DNA of 64,000 nt, from positions 14,664,716 through 14,728,715 of the forward strand of contig JAJEKV010000004.1 in assembly GCA_021234155.1 (NCBI GenBank), given 5' to 3'. How positions within the stretch are numbered: position 1 is the first letter of the stretch; every line of letters begins with the position of its first letter. Under the pieces are notes generated by a model. That model had not been told where the DNA came from and did not search any database. It worked only from the letters and a program-made list of their open reading frames with translations. Below, piece after piece: positions 13,501 through 25,835 of the stretch. The position numbers were made by a program, and so were the translations under genes. Origin of the DNA: Isoetes taiwanensis (Eukaryota; Streptophyta; Lycopodiopsida; Isoetales; Isoetaceae).

Positions 13501-16121
13501 GATTGCTACTGAAATTGAATTTAAGTTTTCACGAGTTCGTGTGGAAGCAATGGCAGTAGAATCATCCAACCAGACAATTCGAGATACTTTAGCCTCATGG
13601 GATGAGGAGGTTAAACAAAAACACTTGATGATATCAAAGATGCAGTTGGAAACGCGGCAACGAAATGGAGAAATTGAAGTGAAAACAAAAGAAATTGACA
13701 AACTTAATAAGCAGTATGAAAAGCTTACAGCAAACTTGGCTGATAAGGATCAAACGCCTTGGGAAAATATAATTACAAATATTCGTTACGAAATATCAGT
13801 TAAGATCAAATCATCTGGTGAGCTACAGAAGCGATGGTTGACTAGTCAAACAGAGCTCGTTATTCTTACAAGAAGAAACAATGCATTGAGTGAGAAACTG
13901 CAGCAAACAGAGAATGATAAGATTCTCTTGGTACAGAGGAATTTAAGGCTGGGAAAGGAACTTAATGGCCTCCAAAAGTACATCAAAAACATTGACCATA
14001 GTGTGCGACTCAAGCATTACATCATCACAAGGTATTTCCAATAGCCATTCATAACACATTTTCAGAGACTTTTCTCCTAGACAAAGAAGAAAAATTTGTT
14101 AGAAATAGATCTGAATTTGTAATCCAGAGCTATGCTATCAGAATATATAGAACTGTAATGTAAATAAATGAAACAATAAAATATTTCGTAGTCCTCCAAG
14201 AACAAATACCAGAAGAACAATTAGCACTCATAGTGCTCCTATGGCTAAATTCTCACTTATGCCGGTTTATGCAGTGTAAATGTGCTTTAATGAACATTAC
14301 AAGTTGTTAGCTCCAAACATTAGGCCGGAACTGCAGTTGTTCCAATAGCTTCCATGTTTAGCACCTAATGAATCCTGCAACTTTCCTTTGCAGGTTAAAT
14401 GAAATGATAGCAAAAAACACATGCCTAAATGATACCATAGCCAATGACAATCTTCATCTGAAAATGAGTCTAGACATGGCACTCAAGGACCTCGAAGTCG
14501 AGGCCATGCGGATTGAGTTCCAGAAACAAGATTGCAACATTGAAAGATCTGATGTTTCCCGAGAGGTTGCGGAGTTGCAAAATCACGTTATATTATGGAA
14601 GCGTAAAATCAATTATGAAAGGGAAACACAGGTAATATTAGAATTCCCCTCCATGCGTAGACTTTAAAATTTTCTATTCTATGCTATCCTATTATTTATA
14701 GGGAACAGTATTTGCTTATATCGACCAAGTATGATATTATATCTGCTTATGAAGTGTGGGTTGACTTTTCATGCCATCATATGTTCAGGAAGCTTTAATA
14801 CGAGCTAAGTCAAGTCCATCTGCCATGCTTGTGACGATGAGAAAGGAATACGAACGTCTAAAATGGAAGCTTGATGGGCTGCAACTGCACAAACAAAAGT
14901 TAATAGCTGATATTGAGACAAGGGTCATGAACCGTAAAACAATTACTGTCAAAGTGAAGGTATACCCAGAAGCATATTCTTTTTTCATAAAGTTAAATCA
15001 AATGTAAAGTGCTATATGCATTTCGCTTTTTACCAGCTCAAGTTTGAAAATGTGTCTCTAATTTCCAATTTGGCTACGCATTTCAACTCATTTAGTCTCA
15101 TTTTCTTAAGACACCTGCTGAAGGTGGTATAGACAAGTGAAGGATGTTTTTTGGTAAAGAAGCCATTCTGGGAAACCGAAGTACAGGCTTGTCCATCAGT
15201 TGCATTCTCCTACCAGATTGCAGGTGCAACCACATTAATGTCTGCTAAAGGCTGGCATGTTTCAAGACAACAGACCAGTAGTTCATAAATCATGTGCACT
15301 TAGGTAGATTAAATCAGGGTAAGAAATCACAAAACGGCAGTATCCAGTACTTAGCACGTATTGGTGGGGAAATGTTGAAATGAGACCTTATATAGAAATA
15401 AAAGGCAGCTTTTCTAATTTTAATTTGGACATGTTGCTACTTGCAGCCTTGATGTTGATATCATTGGTCTTGAATGAAATCTTTTTGGTATGTGCATTCT
15501 CACGTATTTGGGGTTGGTCTCTTTACATGCATAGGCAATGAACCAAAGAAAACAAACTGTTCAGGAACCGGACAGTCCTGAGGCCCTGCTAGTTAAGTCA
15601 AACTCAGAGCTAAGGAGGGAAATCAGAGAAGTACAAAGAAATATTGACGCACTGGAACAGAAAGTGAACTCTAACAATAATAAAAGGGATGAATTAAACA
15701 CCAGGCTCAAAGAGATCGATGCTGCTATGACCTTATTGGCTAAGGAGCAACAAGAAACAAGGTATTTACTTCCCCCTTTCGGAAGGCATTAGAATCTCTA
15801 AAAGTATGGAGATATGTAGGATTGATGATTCGTCACTGTGCTCATAGGATGAAAATAGAACAACGAAGACCTTCCAAAATTACAAAGGTAATTGCCACAG
15901 CTATGCAACAACGGATGGTGAAACGGCAACAAGACTTCAAAGCCAACAAATGGAGAATACAACTCAAGACTGACCTGGAAACAGAATTTTCGGAGACTTG
16001 TAGCAAAGTGGAGACGCTTTGTGATCTCCTGCAAGAGTTCCGGCAAGATTTCCCAATTTTTGAGTCCAAGTTCCATGCTATGACGGTGCAGCTCAAATTA
16101 GCCCTTGAAATCTCAGTCTAG
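10566..16121 (+). CDS. CCDC40: CCDC40 homologue, axonemal 96-nm ruler coiled-coil protein
   Basis: Nine exons with GT-AG borders and consistent phase give about 1009 residues: 10566-11243, 11318-11630, 11793-11938, 12952-13245, 13343-14031, 14394-14631, 14789-14959, 15535-15761 and 15848-16121. The start is the first ATG after an upstream non-ATG open stretch (MDPEDERAIQD). Residues 1-150 are low-complexity with repeated SEMAI units, and the rest is coiled coil. The C-terminal half follows animal CCDC40 in order: a PWENIITNIRYEI block, an L-x5-I-x-LWKRKI block, the RKTIT block, the LRREIREVQRN block, and a final LLQEFRQDFPIFE segment. CCDC40 works with CCDC39 as the molecular ruler placing inner dynein arms and radial spokes on cilia. 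In plants such a gene is only expected where sperm are flagellated. Length is close to the animal protein. Identification is by remembered motif order, and the N terminus is unsupported by homology. Confidence 0.85.
11939..12951 (+). other. Intron 3 of CCDC40, about 1 kb
   Basis: This is the longest intron of the gene. It starts GTAATTG and ends TTTTAGTCAG. Nothing coding was recognised in it. A T-arm-like string near 12030 was considered as a tRNA and rejected. Confidence 0.7.
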
Positions 16122-16680
16122 CTCTGCATCTTATTAGCACCTATGTATATATTATTGTTGGTTGGTTTGGTGTCCTTCCTTTTTGATGTTGGACATTGTC
16201 AATAAATTGACTCTGTCAAGAAAACCTTCTACAAGGAATCCTAAATGATTTATGGTAAGACCGTAGTTCCCTTCACAAATCACAGGCTTGTTATAAGACA
16301 ATCCTACATGTTGGTTCAGGATGCATTTCTTAAGATTATTACTGCCTAATAAAACTTCCTTGTTCCTTTTCTAAGATGCTTTTCATTTTAGTGTTTTGTT
16401 TTGTATAGCCTATAGTGTTTATAACCTTCAGGATTCTTGCTAAAAAGGAAAGAAAGCTATGCGTTCCTAATAGTTTTGGTGTGAAGCTTTAGATGAGACC
16501 CTCTACCATGGAATAATTTGCTCCTTTCTCTAGTAAATATCACAAAATAAATCAGGCATCTCAAATATAATGCTTTACCTGACACAATATTTTAATACTA
16601 GAGCATATCCTTCACCAAAATAAAAATAAAAATAAAAACTTGCAATAACACAAGCTTGAGGTAAGGGTGGATGTTTCAAT
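16122..16680. other. Downstream flank of CCDC40
   Basis: AT-rich DNA with candidate polyadenylation signals (AATAAA near 16201) soon after the stop codon. No gene was seen. Confidence 0.5.
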
Positions 16681-16857
16681 TTTGGAGGGGTGGGGAATGG
16701 GGCAATTCGGATACTTATGGGAAATCCATCCCAATTGTACATGGGACATGTTTTCTAAATGGGAAACAACCCAGCAATGATTAATTTGAAATACAATGGT
16801 GGATAGTGGGTAGCCGCACACATGCGAACTACCCCCAAAAAATAAAGGGAAAATCCA

Positions 16858-16995
16858 ATTATATCATTTGGACCCCAACAAAATACAATGCTAATAGAGA
16901 TTGGGCTAGTGTACCTGCCGAAAGCTTATCACCGGGATTAAAAAACCCCGCCCTTTCGGGTTTTCGAGGAAAAACCCTAGTGATAAGCCTTCGGC
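16858..16995 (-). mobile_element. 3' end of the same LINE family as 47437-50684
   Basis: The reverse complement of this piece matches the 3' tail of the LINE at about 50520-50640. It shares GGATTAAAAAACCCC, then a CG-containing core, then GGGTTTTCGAGG-AAAAACC. Only the last part of the element is present, which is typical of heavy 5' truncation. Confidence 0.6.
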
Positions 16996-17307
16996 AAGGG
17001 GCTTGGACAAACGCAAGGCATAAAAATCGCTCCCAAAACCCACGAATGGAAAAGCCGAAATAGATGCCGCTCGCTAACCTGTACCTGCACATCACCAACA
17101 AAACAACAAGACAAAACAAACCTCCCAGAGTGGAGGGGCTGATTACGCGCGTGCCACGCGATAAAAATACAAAAACAAAGAAGGGGGGAGGGTGGGTTCA
17201 AAGAGAATAAGGTACTGCTGAGAGAGAAGAGGAAGCGCCGATGAGATGTTGATGCAGAATCGCGCCTAAAATAGCGAACTCCCAACCAGAATGGGCATGC
17301 GCCGCCC

Positions 17308-17369
17308 GCATGCATGCAAAACATGCATGCTCGTCCCATTCTAGAATGGCGATCCGATGTCTCGGATCG
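17308..17369. repeat. Cluster of three palindromes, the first containing RY motifs
   Basis: Three inverted repeats are packed into 62 bases: 9-bp arms GCATGCATG/CATGCATGC around a 5-base loop (17308-17330), the 14-bp palindrome at 17336-17349, and 8-bp arms CGATCCGA/TCGGATCG (17350-17369). CATGCATG is the RY element bound by plant B3 factors. Confidence 0.7.
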
Positions 17370-17860
17370 ATGGGATTAATTTGAAATACCGTGCAATAAT
17401 CAACATTCTCCATTCCAAATCTCCTAGAAATTGTAACGTTCCTTAACCACCTCGGCCTAACCAACTGGCCAAAACATTCGGATACTTATGGGAAATCCAT
17501 CCCATTTGTACATGGGACATGCTTTCTAAACGGGAAACAACCCAACAATGATTAATTTGAAATACCGTGCAATAATCAACATTCTCCATTACAAATCTCC
17601 TAAAAATTGTAATGTTCCGTAACCACCCCGCCCTAACAACATGGCCAAAACATTCGGATACTTATGGGAAATCCATCCCACCCCCTTATGGTGGTATCAG
17701 GAAGCGCCACACCAAGATCTACTCGAGTGGCCTCCCATGGGTCTTAACCACCCCTGCCTAACCAACTGGCCAAAACATGTGGATATTTATGGAAAATCCA
17801 TCCCATCCTCTTATGGTGGTATCAGGAAACGCCAAACCAAGATCTACTTGTCTACTTGGG

Positions 17861-18361
17861 TTTTAACTACCATCAACGAAGACTTCATACACTACCCTCA
17901 AAAAAAGAAAAGAAAAAAGACATCATATACAAGCTAGAGGTTTAAAGCCATACATGTTTCCTTTCTGAAATAGTCTTGAAGCCATTTTATAACCACTGAA
18001 TGAATGGTTTAAGAAAGAATGTCTTGAACCAAAAAATTGCTGATACTTGACTCTGTTAAAGGTTCTACAAATAGAACATATTCTTGACAATGTGCTAAAT
18101 CCTCTTACTCAATAACTTTGCTGTGAAGCGAGTTATTCACTCAATATAACCAATTAAGCGTTGACGAAAAAGCAGCTCCAAATGTTCTAGCAATAATCTA
18201 TTAGTACAACACAATTGAATCAATACTTACTCTGAGCAGCTTAGCTTGGTGCCAATAACGTGGCTATCAATCTAATAAACACCAACCACTTGGTATATAA
18301 GAGAGAAGCATTTTCTTCTGCAATATTTAGCATGAAGAAGAGTCACCAATTGTAAGAGATG
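17861..18361. other. Intergenic, nothing recognised
   Basis: AT-rich sequence between the repeat field and the PABP remnant, with no supported feature. Confidence 0.5.
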
Positions 18362-18980
18362 CAAGTTGGAGGCACAGTTTGTGCCATCAGCAGAGCTTCC
18401 ATTGCCTCACCAACTATGGGTTTCAATGCTTTTGGAGACTCGAACAAGTGCAATATTTCTGTTTGGTCCATCTCAAGGTGCATGCCAGTAACCTTACCTG
18501 CATGATCATGCTCTATTTAATCTAAAAGTGGGTAAAACTGTTCACCAAGCATCTATAATACACAAAAGCCTAGCATGAATAACCAAATAAAAGACCTCTT
18601 TGAATTAGAGCTCCACCAAAGGTCTAGAATTTTCTACCAAGACTGGAATCAAATCTACCAATAATTTATTAAACCTAGCCAGAGGAAGATGCTTGGATAG
18701 GAACATCATTATACTTAACAAACAAAGAATAGAACCCATTTACAAGTTCTGGCAATAATCTATTAAGGTTCGAGTAATAAAACAAAAAACATCCATTGTC
18801 ATAAAAGCCACTTGTGTCTGTTGCTAAGGTACTATTAATGATTAATGTGCCAAAACTGCTCTAGTACTCCATCTTTAAGATCGTTACCTAGGCCTAACCA
18901 TGTAATAATTCCGATGCTGGGCACTGCCTGACCTCATGCCTGATTTCACCTGCTGCTGATCGCCATATCCAGCTTCATGA
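18362..18980 (-). pseudogene. Poly(A)-binding protein remnant (linker and MLLE domain)
   Basis: Two minus-strand blocks match cytoplasmic PABP. At 18980-18898 the frame reads AGYGDQQQVKSGMRSGSAQ, as in the PABP linker. At 18552-18362 it reads MLGEQFYPLLD, an in-frame TAA, then HDHAGKVTGMHLEMDQTEI and HLFESPKALKPIVGEAMEAL, the C-terminal MLLE (PABC) peptide-binding domain. The block at 18552 is preceded by an AG acceptor, so the copy derives from an intron-containing gene. The RRM domains were not found. The stop in the MLLE and divergence of the linker make this a pseudogene fragment. Confidence 0.75.
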
Positions 18981-20955
18981 AAAAATAAACACAATCTTCA
19001 AATGGTCAAGGCTGTTTGAGTTTGAATGGTACTGGTCTAAAATGAGTGCTATATCCTAGAACCTTTGTTTCATTAGCTTTATCAGCTATCACTCATATCT
19101 AATGCAATGTGCAAACAAAATTTTAAAATTTTAGGGGAAGAATGCGGCATTTATGATATATGGCACTTATCGTGCATTTATTGCGGCTATGGCGGCTGTG
19201 GCGGCTAGAAGAATACAGTGATCCAATATTCTTGCACGACCTTTTCTCCTGTTTCGTGCTCTGCCGCTGCTCTGCTCTGGCTATGGCAGATCCAACTCCG
19301 ATGCTGGTAGCGGTCTTAGATATGGCTGGGCCGGCCATTTTTCATTTCAAGATTATCACTAGATGCAAAAGTTTACCTTTTTGGCAAGGGTGGAGGAGAT
19401 GCACAATATTAATCTGATGGCTATGATCTGCTATTGTATTAACAAAATGTGTTAGCAAAAAAAAGGCGAAATGCGACTGTAAGATGTAGTTCCGGCAGGA
19501 GGGATTCTCCAATCGGGCACATGCACAGCTACACCATAGCTTGGATCTATAACATGGGCATGACGTTTGGAATTTAGGTTTAAGGCATCCGTAAAACTTA
19601 TTCTTCCTTTGGGTGCTTTATGATGGAGCAACTCAGTGTTTCAAGAGCTCCATATGATATTGGGCATTTAAATATTTGGATCTCCTTCTTAAGGTTTAGC
19701 ATCCAAAACCTGCAAATAGATAGATTGATATGATTTGCAAAACCTCTTCTTTCTCTTTTGTAAATTATGGATTGCACTTCGAGGCCAATACTCTCTAAAA
19801 AAAACTTGGATTTTGTTTTAGTGATGCATGCCTGAAGTTTCCAGTTGACGTAAAGTACATTTGAGGATCTATCTCTATCAAAGATGGATTGCTTCATCCT
19901 TGGATGCAGCCATAAGGTTTTGAATAAGTAGGTTATTGTTACAAGAAGAGAGTATGCCTAGTTGGCCTGCATCGCATGCTATTGTAGTTAAGGTCTTTCT
20001 ATTTTCTTAGGGCACTATCATACACAGTGTGCAGGCTGGCACTTTCTGGCTTAACAAAAAACATTGTGAAATTAATACTTTTTAAAAAATGTGCATACAT
20101 GCAAGAATCTTGCTAGTATTCTGGCCTAAGATATAATGGATTCTATATAATTTGCTGTTGAAAGAGGCCTGAAGTAAATTGAAAAGTGCTTCACGTCGTT
20201 TTAAAATTCTTGGACATCCATCTTACTGTTAAAACTGGGATTATCATATAGAGCAATTTGAAAGATTACTTTACAAACATGTATTTTCCATATTGATTCT
20301 TCTTATGCAGCTCACAAGGAGGATTTGACATATACATAATATGCTTGGAAGTTGGTGAAACTATAGATGTTCATATTGCATTTTCTCAAAATATTGTTTT
20401 TCTAAACAACTGTATATTCAGATGCTTAGATCTTGGCACAGGTCAATGCCTGTAAAGTACTATAGAGACATAACCTTGGCTTTCACTATCAGGTATTGTC
20501 CATATCTTCTGAAAGCAATCAAGACTTGGTGCCATTTCCAGTTCTGTTATGTGTCTCAGTTTTTTTTTGCAAACGTAAGACTAGATTAGCATGGACTACC
20601 TCCAAATGCAGAACAAAATATAATGTTAGAATGCTGACATCGGAGAAGGTTTTATTGTTTCCAAAACATAAGATGATCCTTCTCTATACGCTGCTCAATG
20701 TCTTCTACACAGAAGCCCATGTGACAAAGGTGTATTGAGCTTCAGTTACTTGGTTGCACTCAAATTTATCTGGGTACATGCAGTCTAATGCTCATGTCAT
20801 TTTTTTTCTCTTTTGGAGCTTTGTTTTGACAAGTTGAAACTGGTTAGATGGAACTGGGTGATCAGATGAATAAATCAAGCTTCGCATTAACGAGAAATTT
20901 AGCCTAATCTATAGTTACCCTAATCTAGTGAACCTTTTATTGTGGTATTCAATTA
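18981..20955. other. Intergenic, nothing firmly recognised
   Basis: Several open frames of 70-100 codons exist, including a minus-strand one at 19598-19897 with a Lys-rich sequence. None shows a motif I can place. Confidence 0.45.
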
Positions 20956-20959
20956 GGTG

Positions 20960-22110
20960 TCTGCCTCTGCTTATGTGACAAACAGATTACACTAACCAAC
21001 CCCTAGTGGGCAAGCACCTTATTTTGTTGTATCATTGTTTGGTAGCTATCAAGTGCTTGTGGAGCTCTTGATAACCACACAAGCACGCCCACTACAAATC
21101 CCAAAAGAGATTACATCAGACAAACCCGTCGTACATAAGCACCTTATTATATTGCAACATTGTTTGGTAGATATCAATTTCAATTTTCTAAAAACGTATA
21201 GGGGAATGTCTTGGGAGTCTTAGAATGTGAGCACTACATACTGTTGTACCTTCAAGTTTCAGAATCCCCTCTCCTTCAAAGATAGTCTATCACTCTCACA
21301 TTGCCTAACCCTTGCCCCGAGCCTGCCCTACTGCTCGCCGACCCAGAGCGAGCTCACGCAAATGCTGGAATCCCACATCATCGACAAAGAAGAAGCGCTC
21401 GGCAAGATCGGCATTCCACCAGATATCTTATGTCGCCGTGGGATGCAGAGTCATAATCGTTACCAACATGGACATACTGGGAGAAATAGTCAGGGGAACG
21501 ACAGGAACAGTCGCATACATAGAGAACGACGAGCAAACAGGAGACGCGAAAGGCATCATGGTCCACATCGACGACTCCATCACATGCACGTCAAGCGAAC
21601 GCTGGTCGAGTACAGGCACCAGGGGCCCAAGACCATCTTCAAGAGAACATTTCCGCTCGCGTTGGCGTATGCCATGACAGGGTACAAGAGCCAGAGGTCC
21701 ACGATAGAAGGCAACGCAATCATGGTCGTGAGGAGGGCGTTCACGCCTAGGTCGTGAATAAAGGACATGAAACAACTGTCGATCGTGTTGCCAATCACGA
21801 CGGCGAACTTCTAGCCAAACAAAATGCTGCTAATGTAGCTGCTTCAAAACCTGTGGTATTCGTCGTACGAGGGGGAACCATACATTTCCAAAATGCCGTC
21901 GCGAGGGAGATTCTTCCTATCAAGGATCCAATAAGGGATGCCTAATGTATGATTCATATATTACTACATATTCTCTTAGCATGCCACCGAAATTCATTAC
22001 TATAATTAAAATTCCAACCCAAATCCATCTACCTAGACTTCTTCCCAACCCTGCAGTTCTGCTAGTTAGCACGCCAGCTTAACTAAGCGTGCAACCCTCC
22101 TTGCAATTCT
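20960..22110 (+). mobile_element. PIF1/Helitron-type helicase fragment, uninterrupted copy
   Basis: Plus-strand broken frames encode the C-terminal part of a PIF1-family helicase as found in Helitrons. A block with TQSELTQMLESHIIDKEEAL is followed by VIIVTNMDILGEIVRGTTGT, then KRTFPLALAYAMTGYKSQ with the (T/S)-x-KSQ helicase motif VI region, and RRAFTP. A stop and frameshifts interrupt it. Relative to the copy at 41681-42560 it lacks about 165 bases between the HIIDKEE and VTNMDI blocks. Flanking noncoding DNA on both sides is also shared with the inverted copy, so the repeat extends beyond the coding part. Confidence 0.7.
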
Positions 22111-23700
22111 AGACTATCCACTTAGCAGTTCCAAATTAGCAAAATGTGAGGTGGCATGTCCTGCACCTTTAGATGCTCTCTTTTACAAATCAATGGCCGA
22201 GGAAATTAGGAAATTGGCTAAAAATTGCATGGAGCTGGAGAAGGTCGCGAAATAACTCCCTCCTTCCATCGAGCCTTTACTTTTTATGCTTCGCTCGTCC
22301 AATTGCTTCTTTCGCTCAATCTGCAAGTTACATACTGTACCGATCAAATCTTCCTTGGCGTTGAGGTGATTTCTTGTTTCACCTTTTAATTCTGTGTTGG
22401 ATAGGAGGGCTTTGTCATTGCTTCTAATTCCAAAATCGAGATCATGCATTTCCATTTGTACCAAGATCGTGCATTACGTTTGCAAGTTTGTAATTGTTGT
22501 AATTGTAAGAACGTGATTGCGCTTTCTAATCAAGAGCAACTATGAAATTTCAGTAGCAAATCTAGCTTCATCGGACTGCAACACATTGTATAGCTATGCA
22601 TCGAATGCCATAGCCAAGCTTCATAGCCAAGACATAGAAACCCATATCCCGCTTCATCGGACTGCAACAAATTATAATGCCATAGCTAAGCACTCAAAAG
22701 TTGCCCCTGATTGTTATATTATAGGGATAAACAATGTGGTCCTCCTTTTGCTTTGGCAGGGAATTTTGCTCCCGGATGCCACCGATTGCAAAGATTCCCT
22801 GCGAAAATTGGAAAGGGATCCCAAACGGCCTACCCCCTATACAAGAAATTAGGTTGATTTGAAAAAAATTGTGATAGTGAAACTAGGAATAGCAGTCTCT
22901 GATCTTATGGGGACCAATAGAGGGCCAAATTATAGGGACCAGTAGAGGATACGAATCACCCAATTTGACAGATAAACACATCCCTCGTCATGAAACATTA
23001 GTTTGGAAGCACGTACCTTGCAATATATTCTATAAAGATAAAAATCATAGAGTGGAAGAAGCTGTAAATACTTTAAGCTCCGAAAATTTCTCGCAATTAA
23101 GGTACTTGGAATCTTGCAAGGACTAAGGATTCGAGGATAGCAGAAATTGACCACGATAAACAAGTTGAGGAACATACAGAGTCTTGTGGGAAAATCGGTC
23201 GTTGGGTTTTCAACAGGTGCTTTCTTGAATTTAAGAAAGCTGTATTTGTGGCACTCTAGATATATTGAGAAACTTCACCTACCACAATTTTAATCCCTGA
23301 AATGAAGGTAATGAAGAAGCGGTGAAAAATTCAGTCACTATAGTGCCTAGTTACTTTACAGGTGACTTCATCCTCCGCCAATACTACTCTTTGGGTTTTA
23401 CTTCAGATAAAATATCTGCAATTAGGTTGCTGTTGGTTAGAAATTGAGCGGCTTCGGTCTAACATGCTGGATTCAGATTTTTTTATTTTATTTCAATAGT
23501 GAAGTGCTTAGCTACGTACATTTTCCATTCAATTCTTAGAGGACTATAAATCTGTGTTGCAATACCTGTAGTCGAGGGAGTTTCAAAACATGTTGTAGTC
23601 AAAAGTAGTGCGTGTATTGCTTTGTTCATTTTAGAACTTTTGAATGGATGGAAATTATGCCCGATATTCCCATAAGTTAAATGTTACGGCCTTTATATTC
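22111..23700. other. Intergenic, nothing recognised
   Basis: AT-rich sequence with no supported gene. Confidence 0.45.
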
Positions 23701-25320
23701 TTGTGCATAAGAATGAGAAGATGAATGAGCATCAAGCTGAAAAGGTAAATGACGCTCCTAAGAATATTAACTATCAAACTGCTTCATCAAAATTGTCATC
23801 TACATTGGGAGATTTAAGTAAGACGAAAGATCAAGAGGATGTGCTAAAAGATTCTCAGGACTTGGTGATAAAGCATATTAGCAAATAAAAATGTGGAAGA
23901 TACATCTGGGAATGCACAAACAGTCCACTATAATTGTCACTTCACTTAATCGACTAGTACTGCATTGATTAGGTGGAACAAATTATCGGGGACATGTAGT
24001 AAAGAAGATGAAAGATGAAAATGGAAAACGATTAAAAACAAAGGACATAATTTTGTAAGGGACAAAATTAAGTTTATTATCCAACCCAAGAGATTCTCAC
24101 TCTATCTTCGCTCATTCTTCAGTAAGAGAAAATAGAGGGACTTGGAGAATGTTGGAGATCTGCTGTGTATCATGATACGCAAGATGATGTAGAACAAATA
24201 ATTGTTGAAGGCATACCAAATCATAAAAATAGGTGGGTTGATCTGGTTATGGAAGTAAATAATAATTTGAAAAAGGGAAGACTGAATGAGGTTTGAAGAA
24301 AAAGTAGGACAAATGGAAGAGAGGAATTATATAAAGTGGTTGGAGTAATTGTGAAAAGGAAAAAAATCACTTTCAATGAATGGACACTAAGATTACAAAT
24401 TGGAATATCATGGGTGTGAAGTCTCCCGAAGTGAAGGAGTAGACTTGCTTTGGCCTTTGGAAGAATTAAGCCAGACACTATATATTCACAAGAACATAAA
24501 TGCAGAAAAGAGGAAGCTAGTCATCTTGTAAGCCTATTAGGACGTGAATGCATAGGAATTTCTTGTACAGGTGAGAGATCCAGTGGGGAAACTCTTATAG
24601 TATGGAATAAAGACATTAAAGTGTCATCTACATATGTGGATAACTTTGGAAGATGTGGAATAATCACTCCTAAAAAATAAGGTAAGAAAATATGGGGAGA
24701 ATATAGCATGGCTGATTGTTGGAGACTTCAACATGGTTGAAAGTAGGGCAGATATGGTAGGGAACTACACTGAAATAGTTTTTGGGTTTGAGAAAGAGCA
24801 GTGGCTGGATCTGCTTTTAGTTCTGCAAATCATAGGGGTACAAGGAGACATTGGATTTACTTGGTCTAAGTGATCGAGTGGGGAAGGCAGAGCTTATACC
24901 CATTGTAGGTGTGATGCAAATCAAACTGCATTAAGTGCCTGCCACGCATTATATCAACACAACCTCTTGAAAAATTCTATCTCAGATCATAAAGCACATT
25001 CGCATGAATTCATAAAACAGCGTGGTCAATAAGATTGTCTTCAAGCTATATACTAGCGGTGGTTAAAAGATGAACAATTTAAAGCACAATGCAGAAGAAT
25101 TTGGGTCACAAAAATGGTATGGAAGCAATGAACTTACCATTGGCGGCTATCAAAAAGTTTGCTAAAGAAAGTGGTAGGAATAAAACAAGAGCTGAAAAAG
25201 CTCAGTTAGAATCTTTATATGGTGTGCTTGTTAAGATCAGAGAGAAGACACTATTAATGCACCAAAAAGAGAAATTGTTGAAAAGATTAAGAAGTTGGAG
25301 TCAATAAAAGTAAGCAAAGC
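23700..25320 (+). mobile_element. LINE (plant L1-type) remnant
   Basis: Plus-strand pieces follow the order of a plant L1 element. A Lys-rich stretch (23703-23888) is followed by the endonuclease start TNWNIMGVKSPEVKE near 24395, then SQEHKCRKEEASHL, AWLIVGDFNMVESRADMVG near 24715, GFTWSK near 24855 and SDHKAHSHEF near 24985. A degraded segment with Lys-rich helices follows. The GDFN and SDH active-site motifs are visible. Many stops make it inactive. It is related to the 7180-8400 copy on the other strand. Confidence 0.65.
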
Positions 25321-25669
25321 CAAGATAAGCAGGTGGCAAAATTTTGAAAGTACCTCAACTTCAGAAGCTTTTATCTCAACTTCTAGCATGCTTTAGCCAA
25401 CTTTATTTCACCATTTTGGATGTAAAAATTCCTTAATTTTTTCTCTAATCCTCATGTTAGCCAAGGCCTCTCTCATTCACTTATTGAGGACAAAATGTGG
25501 AGGTGATGCTCATCTACAAGTATTTGGGAGTGGAGTTTCCTTCTACTATGTACTGGGATACTTCTATTTGGTTATGAGTGATAGCGGGCTGAAAAACGTT
25601 GTATGCAATTAAGAACAACGATCACAAAGGGGAACTATATGACTAAACCTATGAGCACTTATTTAGGGT

Positions 25670-25835
25670 GTCCCACATATGACCATATCTGGGCATGATA
25701 TCCTAAATTGATCAGACCCAACTAGTTGTTGCATGTGATATTGAATACGGCTTCAGTGTGATTGCTGGGATCGTATCTTCAAGAGGTCATGAATGTGCGG
25801 GCTCAACTTCGTCCTTGGACACTATCTTAATATGT
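25670..25835 (+). mobile_element. Decayed 3' piece of the LINE family seen at 47437-50684
   Basis: The stretch with GTTGCATG, TATTGAATACGGC-TCAGTG, GAGGTCAT and TGCGGGCTCA aligns base by base with 50380-50480 of the large LINE, with scattered substitutions. The matched part is the end of ORF2 and start of the 3' UTR. Confidence 0.6.

Larger units (their letters stand above)
16690..17860. repeat. Tandem and dispersed repeat of a 176-bp unit
   Basis: A unit starting GATTAATTTGAAATACCG spans 17374-17549 and is repeated from 17550. Its second half (TTCGGATACTTATGGGAAATCC...) also occurs near 16700 and 17640, and in decayed form near 17775. A second motif (CTTATGGTGGTATCAGGAA) occurs near 17685 and 17810. 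Local amplification of an unknown repeat is the simplest reading. Confidence 0.75.

Noticed and set aside
19598-19897. 99-codon minus-strand frame
   Set aside because: No motif; AT-rich DNA yields such frames by chance.
21227-21757. Host PIF1 helicase gene
   Set aside because: Only the C-terminal part is present, in broken frames, and it is duplicated in inverted form.
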